Shown here: piece by piece, positions 36,914 through 45,227 of the stretch
Layout of the letters: every line of letters starts with the position of its first letter
How positions within the stretch are numbered: the first letter of the stretch is position 1
Source: Comamonas thiooxydans
GTDB taxonomy: Bacteria > Pseudomonadota > Gammaproteobacteria > Burkholderiales > Burkholderiaceae_C
Length of the DNA: 64,000 bases
NCBI RefSeq assembly: GCF_002157685.2
Contig: NZ_AP026738.1
Span: 5,518,001 to 5,582,000, forward strand
Direction of reading: 5' to 3'
Notes under the pieces: generated by a model
Database searches by the model: none
Seen by the model: only the letters and a program-made list of their open reading frames with translations
Told to the model about the DNA's origin: nothing
Position numbers and translations under genes: made by a program

Positions 36914-38269
36914 TCAGCGCGAGAAACCCGGCGCCACGCTGGACGACAGGCCTCCCGCCATCCATGGCCCCCATACAGCAGGATCACGCTGCTCAGTGCG
37001 CCCGGGCAGCAGCGGCTCCACATTCACATCGCGAGCCAGCGGCTTGACGAGGCGCGGAGTCACTACGATCGCCAGCTCGCTCTCCTTTTGCTGAAACTCC
37101 TGACGCTTGAACAGCACACCCAGAATCGGGATGTCGCCCAGCAAAGGAACCTTGTCGGTACCTGATGTGGTGTTGCGGCTGACCAGGCCGCCAATCACAA
37201 AGCTTTCGCCGTCACCCAGCTCCACCGTGGTATCGGCACGGCGAGTGGTAATGGACGGAACAGTCGCGCTGTTCAGAACAATGGTGTTGGCATAGTCCAG
37301 CTCACTGGCCTCAGGCGCCACCTTGAGCACGATGCGATCGTTGGACAGCACCGTCGGAGAGACCGTCAAGCCAATGCCGTAAGGCTTGTACTGAATGGCC
37401 ACCATGCCCGTGCCCGCTGGCACGGGAACCGGCACTTCTCCGCCCGACAGAAAGTTGGCGCTTTGGCCGGACAAGGCTACCAAGGTCGGAGCCGCCAGCA
37501 CCCGCGCCAGATTGTTACCTTCAAGCATGCCGATGTTGACGCCAATTCCGGCCTTATCGAACTGCATCAGCAAGTTGAAGGCCTGGGTCAAAGGGTTTGC
37601 TGCCGCGCCTGTAGTGGAACTTCCGCCGCCAGTTCCATAGGACCCGCGTCCAAAAATGCCAAAGCTGAAGCCCGAGCTATTGGGCGCCGTGCTGAACAGG
37701 TTGAGGCCCACCTTCTTCATCTGGGTCTTGTTGAACTCGACCACCTTGACATCGACCTGCACCACATTGCTTTTGAGTTGAACGCTGGAGAGATCGACAG
37801 TCTTGGCCTTGTCGGCGGACTGCGCATTCGCCAGCTCGCCGGCAAATTGCTGCTCTATCAGGCTGGAGGCCTTGGCCGTGCGCAGTTCCACCCGCTGCTG
37901 CACATTGAGCATATAGCTCTGCGCCTGCGCTTCGCCGCGCGGCCAGACCATGAACGATGTACTGCCAGGCTTGAGCGGGCTCAGCAGAATCTTGGCGGCC
38001 GCCCCCTTGCCCGCACGCTTGATATGCACGGCTGCAATCGTGTCGTCGCCGATTGCAATGCGTTCCACACCGCCCGGCAGGTCCAGCTCATGCTGAGCAC
38101 CCATCACCAGCTTGACCTCCCTGGCTGCTGTCGCTTGCTGCGCTCTGCTTTCGCCTGCATTGGGCACTTGCTGCGCAAGGGCCGGTCCAGTGACAACAAG
38201 GCTGCAGAGCAGATACAGCGGCTTCAGCGAAAAGGTGCGGGATGCGATTGAAACAGTCTTGTTATTCAT
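36914..38269 (-). CDS. rcpA: RcpA/CpaC outer-membrane secretin of the Tad system
   Basis: This is the outer-membrane channel for the Flp pilus. The 451-residue protein has a signal peptide (LYLLCSLVVTGPALAQ), the pilus-secretin N-terminal domain (about 45-120, MGAQHELDLPGGVERIAIGD), an N-domain (QVDVKVVEFNKTQMKKVGL), and the secretin beta-domain with VPVPAGTGMVAIQYKPYGIG, DTTVELGDGESFVIGGLVS and VPLLGDIPILGVLFK. Only three bases separate it from rcpC upstream. Confidence 0.94.
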   Translation of the reverse strand: MNNKTVSIASRTFSLKPLYLLCSLVVTGPALAQQVPNAGESRAQQATAAREVKLVMGAQHELDLPGGVERIAIGDDTIAAVHIKRAGKGAAAKILLSPLKPGSTSFMVWPRGEAQAQSYMLNVQQRVELRTAKASSLIEQQFAGELANAQSADKAKTVDLSSVQLKSNVVQVDVKVVEFNKTQMKKVGLNLFSTAPNSSGFSFGIFGRGSYGTGGGSSTTGAAANPLTQAFNLLMQFDKAGIGVNIGMLEGNNLARVLAAPTLVALSGQSANFLSGGEVPVPVPAGTGMVAIQYKPYGIGLTVSPTVLSNDRIVLKVAPEASELDYANTIVLNSATVPSITTRRADTTVELGDGESFVIGGLVSRNTTSGTDKVPLLGDIPILGVLFKRQEFQQKESELAIVVTPRLVKPLARDVNVEPLLPGRTEQRDPAVWGPWMAGGLSSSVAPGFSR

Positions 38270-38272
38270 AGA

Positions 38273-39262
38273 TCAGTACCGCACGGTTTGGGAGTTGGCA
38301 CCACGCACGAATTCAACGGGCAGGGAAGAGTCTGCGGAAGCGGTACGTGTGCGCGGCACCGCAGGCCTGGTAACCCCGGCTGTCATTGGCTTGGCCGCCC
38401 CCAGGCGCGCAGCCGAAGTGCCTGCAGAACCGGCCAGGCTGCTCATGGCCACACCAGCCTGCGCTGCGTCAGCACCTTCCAGCGGAACGGCAACAGACCC
38501 CTTGGCCATGGCGACGGCCAATATGCCAGGCAGTGGAGCAAACTTCTCGCTATCCGGCTCTGTCATATCCATGGGATTGCGCAACGCCAGCAGCAGACTG
38601 CCATTGGAGCCTCCCAGCAGCAACTGATTGACCTCGGCCACCGGCACCGCAAGCACCGCTGTTCGGGCATTGTCGGGGCCATTAGCCTGCTTGCCCTCTG
38701 CTTTCTCCGCCGAGCTCAGAGCGTCCACCGATGCCGCACCATAGGCCAGCACGCGCTTGCGCGAGAGCAGCAAACGCGCCTGGCTTTGGTCGATTTCATT
38801 GCCATCACGACGCAGCGCAAAGAACACATCAACAAAGTCACCTGGTCTGATGCGATTGCCAGCACCAATGCTTTCATCGACCTTGACCGCGACCGCACGC
38901 TCGCCCTCCGACAACTTGAGCGCCAGGCCGGTCACCATCTGTCCTTGGAGTACGGGTGCGCCCTTGGGAACATCCACCGCAGGAACGGAGCCAACAGCTG
39001 CCTGAATCTCGCCATAAGCGCCATCGGGTTTGGCAGGCAACTGCGTGAGCTGCAGATCCTCGGCCTTGAGTGCCTGGCCCGCGGGAATGGCCTGTGCAGC
39101 CACCACCACGCTCATGCTGACATGGGGTTTGCTGTCGCTGGCGGATGCGTGATCCTGAGGGGCCGGAGCCTGAGGAGCCCTGGCGAGCATCCATCCATAA
39201 ACGCCCAGAGCCAATGCCACTGCCAGCAAAACCCCGACTGCGATCTTTGCGACATTCACCAT
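38273..39262 (-). CDS. rcpC: RcpC/CpaB pilus assembly protein
   Basis: CpaB/RcpC is a periplasmic SAF-domain protein anchored in the inner membrane and needed for Tad pilus function. The 329-residue product begins with a membrane helix (IAVGVLLAVALALGVYGWML), then a SAF domain (VVVAAQAIPAGQALKAEDLQ; DVPKGAPVLQGQMV), then an RcpC-like domain (AVAVKVDESIGAGNRIRPGD; VDVFFALR). It lies between tadE and rcpA. Confidence 0.9.
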   Translation of the reverse strand: MVNVAKIAVGVLLAVALALGVYGWMLARAPQAPAPQDHASASDSKPHVSMSVVVAAQAIPAGQALKAEDLQLTQLPAKPDGAYGEIQAAVGSVPAVDVPKGAPVLQGQMVTGLALKLSEGERAVAVKVDESIGAGNRIRPGDFVDVFFALRRDGNEIDQSQARLLLSRKRVLAYGAASVDALSSAEKAEGKQANGPDNARTAVLAVPVAEVNQLLLGGSNGSLLLALRNPMDMTEPDSEKFAPLPGILAVAMAKGSVAVPLEGADAAQAGVAMSSLAGSAGTSAARLGAAKPMTAGVTRPAVPRTRTASADSSLPVEFVRGANSQTVRY

Positions 39263-39310
39263 AGATTTCCCTCTTCTTACTTTGCCTGAAAGAGCAAGGC
39301 TTTATCGTTT

Positions 39311-39847
39311 TCAGTCAATCAAGCTAATTTGTGCGACCGCTTTTCCCCGCAACAAATTGGGAGTGGGCAGACTCAACAAAGGCCCCAGCAACCTTGGGAT
39401 CAGCGGTGCAGAGGCGTAGTTGTAGTTCACCTGCATGGTCACGCAGTTCACCTGGCTGGCATCGTTGGAAGCAGTGAACGATGCAGACCCCGTGCCACAT
39501 AGACCAGAGGTGGCGTACAGCCCCGCAGCATCGCTGACACCTGCGCTACATCCTGTAGAGCCAAAGCCAGCACCAATTTTGGAAAGCCAATCCGTCGCCA
39601 ATGCCGCAGTGGCACAGGCTGCAGTCAAGCGAGCCTGCAACTGGGCCGACTTGGTCATCGTGCCGCCCGTGGGAACGGAGGGATATCGCACTGCGGCTCT
39701 TGCGCCTTCGGCGGCAGCCAAAGTCAGAGTCTGCTGTGCAGCAAAGATCAAGCCATAAGTAATGATGGCGTAGAAGATCAGAAAGAAGATGGGAAAGAGA
39801 ATGGCAAATTCAATTGCGGCTGCACCTTGCTGCTTTTTGAGTTGCAT
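39311..39847 (-). CDS. tadE: TadE-like minor pseudopilin
   Basis: TadE-type pseudopilins are processed by the prepilin peptidase TadV and help assemble Flp pili. The 178-residue protein begins MQLKKQQGAAAIEFAILFPIF: a prepilin-like site (QQG then AAAIEFA, with the conserved Glu five residues after the Gly) followed by a hydrophobic helix. The C-terminal domain has Cys pairs (CATAA, GCSAG, GLCG, NCVTM) that may form disulfides. The ATG at 39847 has a strong AAAGGAGG upstream. No separate tadF was found. Confidence 0.88.
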   Translation of the reverse strand: MQLKKQQGAAAIEFAILFPIFFLIFYAIITYGLIFAAQQTLTLAAAEGARAAVRYPSVPTGGTMTKSAQLQARLTAACATAALATDWLSKIGAGFGSTGCSAGVSDAAGLYATSGLCGTGSASFTASNDASQVNCVTMQVNYNYASAPLIPRLLGPLLSLPTPNLLRGKAVAQISLID

Positions 39848-39868
39848 GATCCCCTCCTTTCTCATTTT

Positions 39869-40357
39869 CTATGTATTCAGTATCAGAACAATCACAGTGG
39901 CTAACGAAAGATAGGCAACATAGGGAATGAATCTCTTCTTATTTTTTTGATACCCTTCACTAAAAATCATGGAAGGGATATATAAGTATTTCAAACTACT
40001 TCTAACTACTAGACCATGGATCACTGCAAAGCCGCAGCTCAAAGCCCATATTGGAAGCAATAATTCCCAACCAACCCATGTGCCAAGTGCGGCAGCGAAC
40101 TTCACATCCCCAGCCCCCATCAACCCAAAGAAATAAAAGATAAGAAATATAAAAAATACAGCGCAAAAACCCAAAACCCCATCAGTTAAATTAACCTTAA
40201 AAGGTTGAGCTTCAGGAATCAGAGAGAGTATAAAAATACCCAATCCAAAACCTGAAACGGTCAGCCAATTATTTACCTTTCGCCATCTAGCGTCAGAAAC
40301 CGCAGCTACACACAGCCACAGCAAAAAGAGCAATCTCAAATAATCTCTCAACCCCAT
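39869..40357 (-). CDS. tadV: TadV-type A24 prepilin peptidase
   Basis: This is an inner-membrane aspartic protease that cleaves Flp and TadE. The 162-residue protein has the two catalytic aspartates: D22 in VSDARWRKVNNWLT and the GxGD Asp in MGAGDVKFAAALG (about 82). Multiple hydrophobic helices surround them. It lacks the N-methyltransferase domain of full PilD, as expected for TadV. The gene is AT-rich (17 G/C of 60 bases at 40141-40200), unlike the rest of the tad operon downstream. Confidence 0.92.
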   Translation of the reverse strand: MGLRDYLRLLFLLWLCVAAVSDARWRKVNNWLTVSGFGLGIFILSLIPEAQPFKVNLTDGVLGFCAVFFIFLIFYFFGLMGAGDVKFAAALGTWVGWELLLPIWALSCGFAVIHGLVVRSSLKYLYIPSMIFSEGYQKNKKRFIPYVAYLSLATVIVLILNT

Positions 40358-40372
40358 TTCTATTTGAGCTTA

Positions 40373-40561
40373 TTACGCAGGAGCTTTTGTACCGACTTTT
40401 TCCAATGAGGTCGCTATTTTTTCAAAAACCACCTGCAGGTATTTCCCAATATCAGTTACAGCAGCTAAAAGTCCTACAGCAATCAATCCTGCGATCAGGC
40501 CGTACTCGATCGCCGTTGCACCTTCTTCATCACGCCAGAATTTGATGATTTGGTCTTTCAT
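40373..40561 (-). CDS. flp: Flp/Fap major pilin
   Basis: This is the structural subunit of the Flp pilus. The 62-residue prepilin starts MKDQIIKFWRDEEG, followed by the cleaved hydrophobic mature part ATAIEYGLIAGLIAVGLLAA. The predicted TadV site is after Gly14, with the Glu-Tyr pair of Flp pilins. The ATG at 40561 has an AAGGAG ribosome site; an upstream in-frame ATG would lengthen the leader by six residues. It is the first gene of the tad operon and the only flp copy here. Confidence 0.95.
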   Translation of the reverse strand: MKDQIIKFWRDEEGATAIEYGLIAGLIAVGLLAAVTDIGKYLQVVFEKIATSLEKVGTKAPA

Positions 40562-40673
40562 GACTAGCTCCTTCAACAATCAGGTTTGTAGATCGCTGTG
40601 GCTGTTTTCGACCACCGCGGAACCAATCTTACGAAGCAAGAAACATCTTGAAATATTTGAAATAGCTATCAAC

Positions 40674-40690
40674 AACTATGCAGCATAGTT
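40674..40690. promoter_or_regulatory. Perfect palindrome upstream of flp, candidate operator
   Basis: AACTATGCAGCATAGTT is an 8+1+8 perfect inverted repeat about 113 bases upstream of the flp start codon. The size suits a dimeric regulator. The binding protein is unknown; the neighbouring XRE protein is one candidate. Confidence 0.45.
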
Positions 40691-40905
40691 CCCGGCAATT
40701 TCAATCAATGTGTAAGTAAGCACCTCCACATAAAAAATCCAATAAAAACAAAGACTTCAAAAGACACAGGGACGCATCTGTAATTTTCTTGACTCTTCCC
40801 TCACATATGTCTTCCGGTTCAATCTACGCAATCTTCATTTATTTCCTACAGATTAATGGATTTCATCCTACATTCAATGATCGGGTTAACCCTTGCGTTC
40901 AAATG

Positions 40906-40942
40906 AAAAAACAGAAAGGCCTGCAAATAGCAGGCCTTTCTG
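40906..40942 (-). terminator. Intrinsic terminator of the XRE regulator gene
   Basis: There is a 13-bp perfect stem (CAGAAAGGCCTGC, 40912-40924, with 40930-40942) and a 5-base loop. On the minus strand it is followed by TTTTTT (40911-40906). It lies 36 bases past the XRE stop. Confidence 0.9.
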
Positions 40943-40978
40943 AAACAAAAGAGATCGATCAATAAAGTGATTCGGAAA

Positions 40979-41293
40979 TCACTGCAGGGCTTTAATCAGT
41001 TTGAGAGCGATGTCCTGCAACGGCGGCTGCAGTTTTCTATAGCAGTCGAGCAAACGCTGCTCATCACTGGGTAGCGATGCGGTCTCGGAATGCAGGCCTG
41101 CCATCAATTCCAGCGCCGTGGTCTGCAGCGAGACAGCCAGTCTTGCCAGCGTGTCATTCTTGAGAGTGCGAATGGCTCCGGACTCGATCTGCGAGATGGC
41201 CGATGCAGTGACATCCGCCATCTGCGCCAGGCGTCCCTGGCTCAAACCCAGCACCTGTCGCCGGGCGCGTATGCGTTCACCTAAATGCGTCAT
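40979..41293 (-). CDS. XRE-family helix-turn-helix regulator
   Basis: The 104-residue protein has an N-terminal HTH_3 domain (IRARRQVLGLSQGRLAQMAD, recognition helix TASAISQIESGA) and a short helical C-terminal part (EQRLLDCYRKLQPPLQDIA) possibly for dimerisation. It is a single-gene unit with its own terminator. It sits next to the tad promoter region, which makes it a candidate regulator of flp, but nothing in the sequence proves this. Confidence 0.88.
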   Translation of the reverse strand: MTHLGERIRARRQVLGLSQGRLAQMADVTASAISQIESGAIRTLKNDTLARLAVSLQTTALELMAGLHSETASLPSDEQRLLDCYRKLQPPLQDIALKLIKALQ

Positions 41294-41394
41294 CTATCTC
41301 ACTAACTCACACTGCACGCAAATGCCTGCGCAAATATCGCGCGGCTTTTTGAGCACCCCAACAACCGAGACGCTTTTCTAGAAGGCTTTTGCAA

Positions 41395-41423
41395 TGCCAC
41401 TGCCCCAAACTTGGGGGGTGGCA
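41395..41423. other. Stem-loop between the XRE gene and the UPF0149 gene
   Basis: The 190-base gap 41294-41483 contains a long hairpin, TGCCACTGCCCCAA / TTGGGGGGTGGCA, with a 2-base loop and one bulge, and a second small CCCCTTGGGG palindrome at about 41441. There is no T-run on either side, so it is not a typical intrinsic terminator, though it lies about 60 bases past the UPF0149 stop. Confidence 0.5.
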
Positions 41424-41483
41424 AGCAAAAGCAAAGGCCGCCCCTTGGGGGAAAGCGCAAAGCGCCTCAGGCGATGGCTCTGG

Positions 41484-42332
41484 TCAAGCCCCGTGGCACT
41501 TCTTGAACTTCTTGCCGCTACCACAGGGGCAAGGGTCGTTACGGCCGGGCTGCTCGCCCTTGACGATGGTTTCCTGGCGTGGGCCCATGCTCTTCCACAG
41601 GCGGTACAGGTCATACACGGCCCAGATGGCTTCGCCAAAGGCGTCCACACGTTCCTGGCTGGTCGAGGCGGGGCCGGCTTCGTCGTACAGATTCAGAGCC
41701 GGCTCGTCCGTGTCGTCCTCGGTCAGGTTGACGATGAACTCCATGGCAGCGTCCAGCAACTGGGCTGCTTCCTTGTCGCGTGGCGCGGCCCATTCGTCGG
41801 CCCAGTTCTCCACCACGAACATAAAGCCCAGCGCCCACACTTGCGAGAACGAGGGCACTTCTTCGCCGGCCAACTCGGCCTGCTCGGCTTCGGGCAGGAT
41901 GGCGATGGCGCCACGCGTATCCAGCGCTTCGGGCTGGAAGGCTGCGTCGTCGGCCAGGGACTTGATGTCGGCATCCAGCTGCTCGCGCACTTCGGCCAGG
42001 CGCAGTTCGAACAGCTCCATGAAACGTGCCTGCTGGGCCTCGTCCTTGAAGGCTTCCAGCTTGGGCAGCGGCTGGCCTTCGGCCACTTGCAGGGCTTCGC
42101 CATCGCCCAGCAGCATGGGCATGTATTCGGCAGCGGCAATGGGGCGGCGTGTGCAGACCAGAGCGGTCAGGAAGCCGTCACAGAATTCCCACTGGGGAAT
42201 TTCATCGCCACGGGTGCGCAGCTCGTCGAGCAGCGCGTCCAGCTCTTCGAGCTGATCATTGCTCAGTGCGCCCTCGGGCATGTCGGCGAGAGCCGCGTCT
42301 TCTGCGGCGGAGTTAGGTGCTTGTTCTTGCAT
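41484..42332 (-). CDS. UPF0149 (YecA/YgfB-like) protein with C-terminal SEC-C zinc motif
   Basis: The 282-residue acidic protein has a UPF0149 domain ([38 protein letters not shown]) extending through a Glu/Asp-rich central region, and a SEC-C metal-binding tail at the end ([19 protein letters not shown]), as in SecA. SEC-C tails bind zinc and often contact ribosomes or proteins; the cellular role of this family is unclear. The ATG at 42332 is used; no operon partner is obvious. Confidence 0.88.
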   Translation of the reverse strand: MQEQAPNSAAEDAALADMPEGALSNDQLEELDALLDELRTRGDEIPQWEFCDGFLTALVCTRRPIAAAEYMPMLLGDGEALQVAEGQPLPKLEAFKDEAQQARFMELFELRLAEVREQLDADIKSLADDAAFQPEALDTRGAIAILPEAEQAELAGEEVPSFSQVWALGFMFVVENWADEWAAPRDKEAAQLLDAAMEFIVNLTEDDTDEPALNLYDEAGPASTSQERVDAFGEAIWAVYDLYRLWKSMGPRQETIVKGEQPGRNDPCPCGSGKKFKKCHGA

Positions 42333-42476
42333 AGGGAAAGGCTTTTATGATGGCCCGAACCATTTCATCACTATCGAAGTGCAGGACCGGGCGATGGATC
42401 AAGGGGACAAAGCATTCAGGACGGATGCCCCCCGTACAGGCTGAATTTTAGCGGGCCACCATCAACACCCCCTGCC

Positions 42477-44225
42477 ATGGGAGTATCTGCAGTGCATCGC
42501 TTCTTCAACAGTCTGCCCCTGCGCTATGGCGCCCTCTTCATTTCCGCGCTCGTGCTGGCGATCTCGCTCTACACGCTGACGACGGCAGGCAAGGGACTTG
42601 GATGGCTGATTGCGTCGACCCTGCTGGTGCTGCTCGGTATCTGGGATCTGCTGCAGAAACAGCACGCCATACTGCGCAACTATCCCGTCATGGGGCATAT
42701 GCGCTTCATCTTCGAATTCATCCGTCCCGAGATTCGCCAGTACTTCATCGAAGGCGATACCGAGGCCCAGCCTTTCTCGCGTGCCCAGCGCTCGCTGGTT
42801 TATCAACGTGCCAAGGGCCAGGTCGACAACCGGCCGTTCGGCACCCAGCTCGACGTGAGTCAGCAGGGCTATGAGTGGGTCAACCACTCCCTGCAACCCA
42901 CCAAGCTCAGCTCGCATGACTTCCGCCTCTGGATTGGCGGCACGCAGGAGCAACCGGCCGAAGGAGTGGATCCCTGCACCCGCCCCTATCACGCCAGCGT
43001 CTTCAATATCTCGGCCATGAGCTTTGGCGCGCTATCGGGCAATGCCATCCAGGCGCTGAACCAGGGCGCGAAGATGGGCGGCTTCATCCACGACACGGGC
43101 GAAGGCTCGATCAGCCAGTACCACCGCATGCATGGCGGTGATCTGATCTGGGAGGTGGCCTCGGGCTACTTCGGTTGCCGCAATGCGGACGGCACGTTCA
43201 GCGAAGAAAGATTCGTCGCCAACGCCACCGATCCGCAGGTCAAGATGATCGAGATCAAGCTCAGCCAGGGCGCCAAACCCGGCCATGGCGGCATGCTTCC
43301 CGGAGCCAAGGTCACTCCCGAAATTGCAGCAGCACGCGGCATACCGGTTGGCGTGGACTGCATTTCGCCCTCCAGCCACAGCGCATTTTCCACCCCTGTG
43401 GAGCTGATGCAGTTCATCGCCAGGCTGCGCCGTCTTTCAGGCGGCAAGCCCACGGGCTTCAAGTTCTGCGTCGGTCACCCCTGGGAATGGTTTGCCATGG
43501 TCAAGGCCATGCTGGAAACCAATATCACGCCCGACTTCATCGTCGTCGACGGTACCGAAGGCGGCACGGGCGCAGCGCCTGTGGAGTTTGTCGACCATGT
43601 GGGTGTGCCGCTGCAGGAAGGCCTGCTGCTGGTGCACAACACGCTGCTGGGCGTGAACCTGCGCCAGCGCATCAAGATCGGTGCGGCAGGCAAGGTCATC
43701 ACGGCCTTTGACATTGCCCGCATGATGGCCCTGGGTGCCGACTGGTGCAATTCGGGGCGCGGCTTCATGATGGCGCTGGGCTGCATTCAGGCCCAGAGCT
43801 GCCACACCGGCACCTGCCCCACGGGCGTCACCACACAAGACACCGTGCGCCAGCAGGCGCTGGTCGTGCCCGACAAGGCCACGCGCGTCGCCAACTTCCA
43901 CCGCAACACCCTGCATGCGCTGCAGGAGCTGGTTCAGGCCGCCGGCCTCAGGCATCCCAACGAAATCACGGCCCACCATATCGTGCGCCGACTGGACGAC
44001 ACCCAGGTCAGTCTGCTGTCCAACCTGATACTGCGCGTGGAGCCAGGCTGCCTGCTCAAGAACCTGGAGCGCCAGCACAAGGTCTTCCAGAACTACTGGC
44101 CGCTGGCCACGGCACAGAGCTTTCAGCCCCTGCACGAGCCTGTGTTGCGCCCATCAGCTGCGGGTGGCGCCGACAACACGGCACAATCGCAAGCTTTTCC
44201 CCAGCGCAACGGTATCTGGACCTGA
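42477..44225 (+). CDS. Membrane-anchored FMN-binding glutamate synthase-like protein
   Basis: The 582-residue protein has two N-terminal hydrophobic helices (about residues 16-36 and 43-58), then the glutamate-synthase central FMN domain: NISAMSFGALSGNAIQALNQ, DTGEGSISQYH, KPGHGGMLPGAKV, DGTEGGTGAAPVEF, and GADWCNSGRGFMMALGC. A 3Fe-4S-type motif follows (C-x5-C-x4-C in CIQAQSCHTGTCPTGV). There is no amidotransferase domain, so it is not a full GltB. Family members (COG0069) are widespread; their substrate is not established. A kinase-like gene follows on the same strand. Confidence 0.9.
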   Translation: MGVSAVHRFFNSLPLRYGALFISALVLAISLYTLTTAGKGLGWLIASTLLVLLGIWDLLQKQHAILRNYPVMGHMRFIFEFIRPEIRQYFIEGDTEAQPFSRAQRSLVYQRAKGQVDNRPFGTQLDVSQQGYEWVNHSLQPTKLSSHDFRLWIGGTQEQPAEGVDPCTRPYHASVFNISAMSFGALSGNAIQALNQGAKMGGFIHDTGEGSISQYHRMHGGDLIWEVASGYFGCRNADGTFSEERFVANATDPQVKMIEIKLSQGAKPGHGGMLPGAKVTPEIAAARGIPVGVDCISPSSHSAFSTPVELMQFIARLRRLSGGKPTGFKFCVGHPWEWFAMVKAMLETNITPDFIVVDGTEGGTGAAPVEFVDHVGVPLQEGLLLVHNTLLGVNLRQRIKIGAAGKVITAFDIARMMALGADWCNSGRGFMMALGCIQAQSCHTGTCPTGVTTQDTVRQQALVVPDKATRVANFHRNTLHALQELVQAAGLRHPNEITAHHIVRRLDDTQVSLLSNLILRVEPGCLLKNLERQHKVFQNYWPLATAQSFQPLHEPVLRPSAAGGADNTAQSQAFPQRNGIWT

Positions 44226-44293
44226 GAAGCCAGAGCCTCGCGCCCGACAGATCCCAAGCCGTGCAATCTCAGGATATTTCCGCCCAAGAGCAG

Positions 44294-45112
44294 ATGCCAT
44301 CTGCGCACAACGCCATCGATTACCAGGCATTTCTGCGCGAGCATCTGGACCAGCCTCACAGCATCATGCGCTATGAACTCGCGCATGAAACCCTTTGGGT
44401 CAAGCGCGCCAGCAAGGGCAACCCGGCCCTCAACTACTGGCTGCTGAGCACGCTGGCCAAGCTGTTCAGGGCCGCCGTGCTGCAGCCCGTGCCCAACCCC
44501 GGCGGGCCCGAATCCCTGCAAACCGAAGTGCGCCGCCTGCGCAGCTTCAAGGCCAAGGGCCTGCGCGTGCCGCAAGTGCTGGCCACGGACGACCAGGCCT
44601 TTGTGATGCGCCATCTGGGCCGCCCGGGCGAAGAAGCTCCATCGCTGAGCAATGCCATCGAAGATGCGATTGCCCGGGGCGCGCAGCCTACGCTGCAGCT
44701 CTGGCAAAAAGGCCTGGAGGCCATCCAGCAGGCGCATGCCCGCGGCGAGGTGCTGAGTCAGGCCGTGGCGCGCAATATGGTGGTCTGCGCCGACGGGGTC
44801 ATAGGCTTCATCGACTTTGAAGACGACCCTGCGGCCCATTTGCCGCAAGCCGTCTGCATGGCGCGCGATGCGCTCAACTACGTCCAGTCCACAGCGCTGT
44901 TCCTGCAGCAGGCAGGTGCGCTGGAGCAGGCCCGTGAGGCCTGGCAGCAGTTTGTGCAGCAGCTTCCCGCCGAGGCCCGGCAGGTACTGGAGCGCACCGT
45001 CAACAAACTGAGCTGGGTGCGCTTTCTGCCCCGCAGCAAGAGCCTGGGGCGCGACACCCTGCGCGTGCTGGCGGCCCATGACTTGCTGACGGCCACCTCA
45101 CACTCCGCCTGA
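44294..45112 (+). CDS. Small protein-kinase-like protein
   Basis: The 272-residue protein resembles bacterial kinase-like (APH/lipopolysaccharide-kinase superfamily) proteins annotated as serine/threonine kinase. It has an ATP-lobe region with HETLWVKRASKGN, an FVMRHLG hinge-like segment, and a catalytic-loop-like AVARNMVVCADGVIGFIDFED containing Asn and the metal Asp. A standard HRD motif is absent. The ATG at 44294 is annotated; an in-frame GTG at 44261 is possible. It is 68 bases downstream of the FMN protein, suggesting co-transcription, and ends before a bidirectional terminator. The substrate is unknown. Confidence 0.7.
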   Translation: MPSAHNAIDYQAFLREHLDQPHSIMRYELAHETLWVKRASKGNPALNYWLLSTLAKLFRAAVLQPVPNPGGPESLQTEVRRLRSFKAKGLRVPQVLATDDQAFVMRHLGRPGEEAPSLSNAIEDAIARGAQPTLQLWQKGLEAIQQAHARGEVLSQAVARNMVVCADGVIGFIDFEDDPAAHLPQAVCMARDALNYVQSTALFLQQAGALEQAREAWQQFVQQLPAEARQVLERTVNKLSWVRFLPRSKSLGRDTLRVLAAHDLLTATSHSA

Positions 45113-45175
45113 ATGCCATAAAAGCGATGGCTACCAGCGCCTTCCCTGGCTGGGCTTAAAGCCTGAAATCCATGA

Positions 45176-45207
45176 AAAAAGCCCCGACCATCAGATCGGG
45201 GCTTTTT
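45176..45207. terminator. Bidirectional terminator between the kinase-like gene and dctA
   Basis: The perfect stem AAAAAGCCCCGA / TCGGGGCTTTTT (45176-45187 with 45196-45207) has an 8-base loop. A- and T-runs on both sides allow it to stop both convergent transcripts. Confidence 0.92.
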
Positions 45208-45227
45208 GGATTGAGGCCTGTGCGCGC

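Larger units (their letters stand above)
40562..40978. other. 417-bp AT-rich region upstream of flp
   Basis: This region separates flp from the XRE gene and should contain the tad operon promoter. It holds a 17-bp perfect palindrome (40674-40690) and the terminator of the XRE gene (40906-40942). No ORF of substance or further RNA structure was recognised. Confidence 0.6.

Noticed and set aside
41395..41450. Hairpins downstream of the UPF0149 gene as an intrinsic terminator
   Set aside because: The stem is strong but neither side has a T-run, so it is only listed as a stem-loop.
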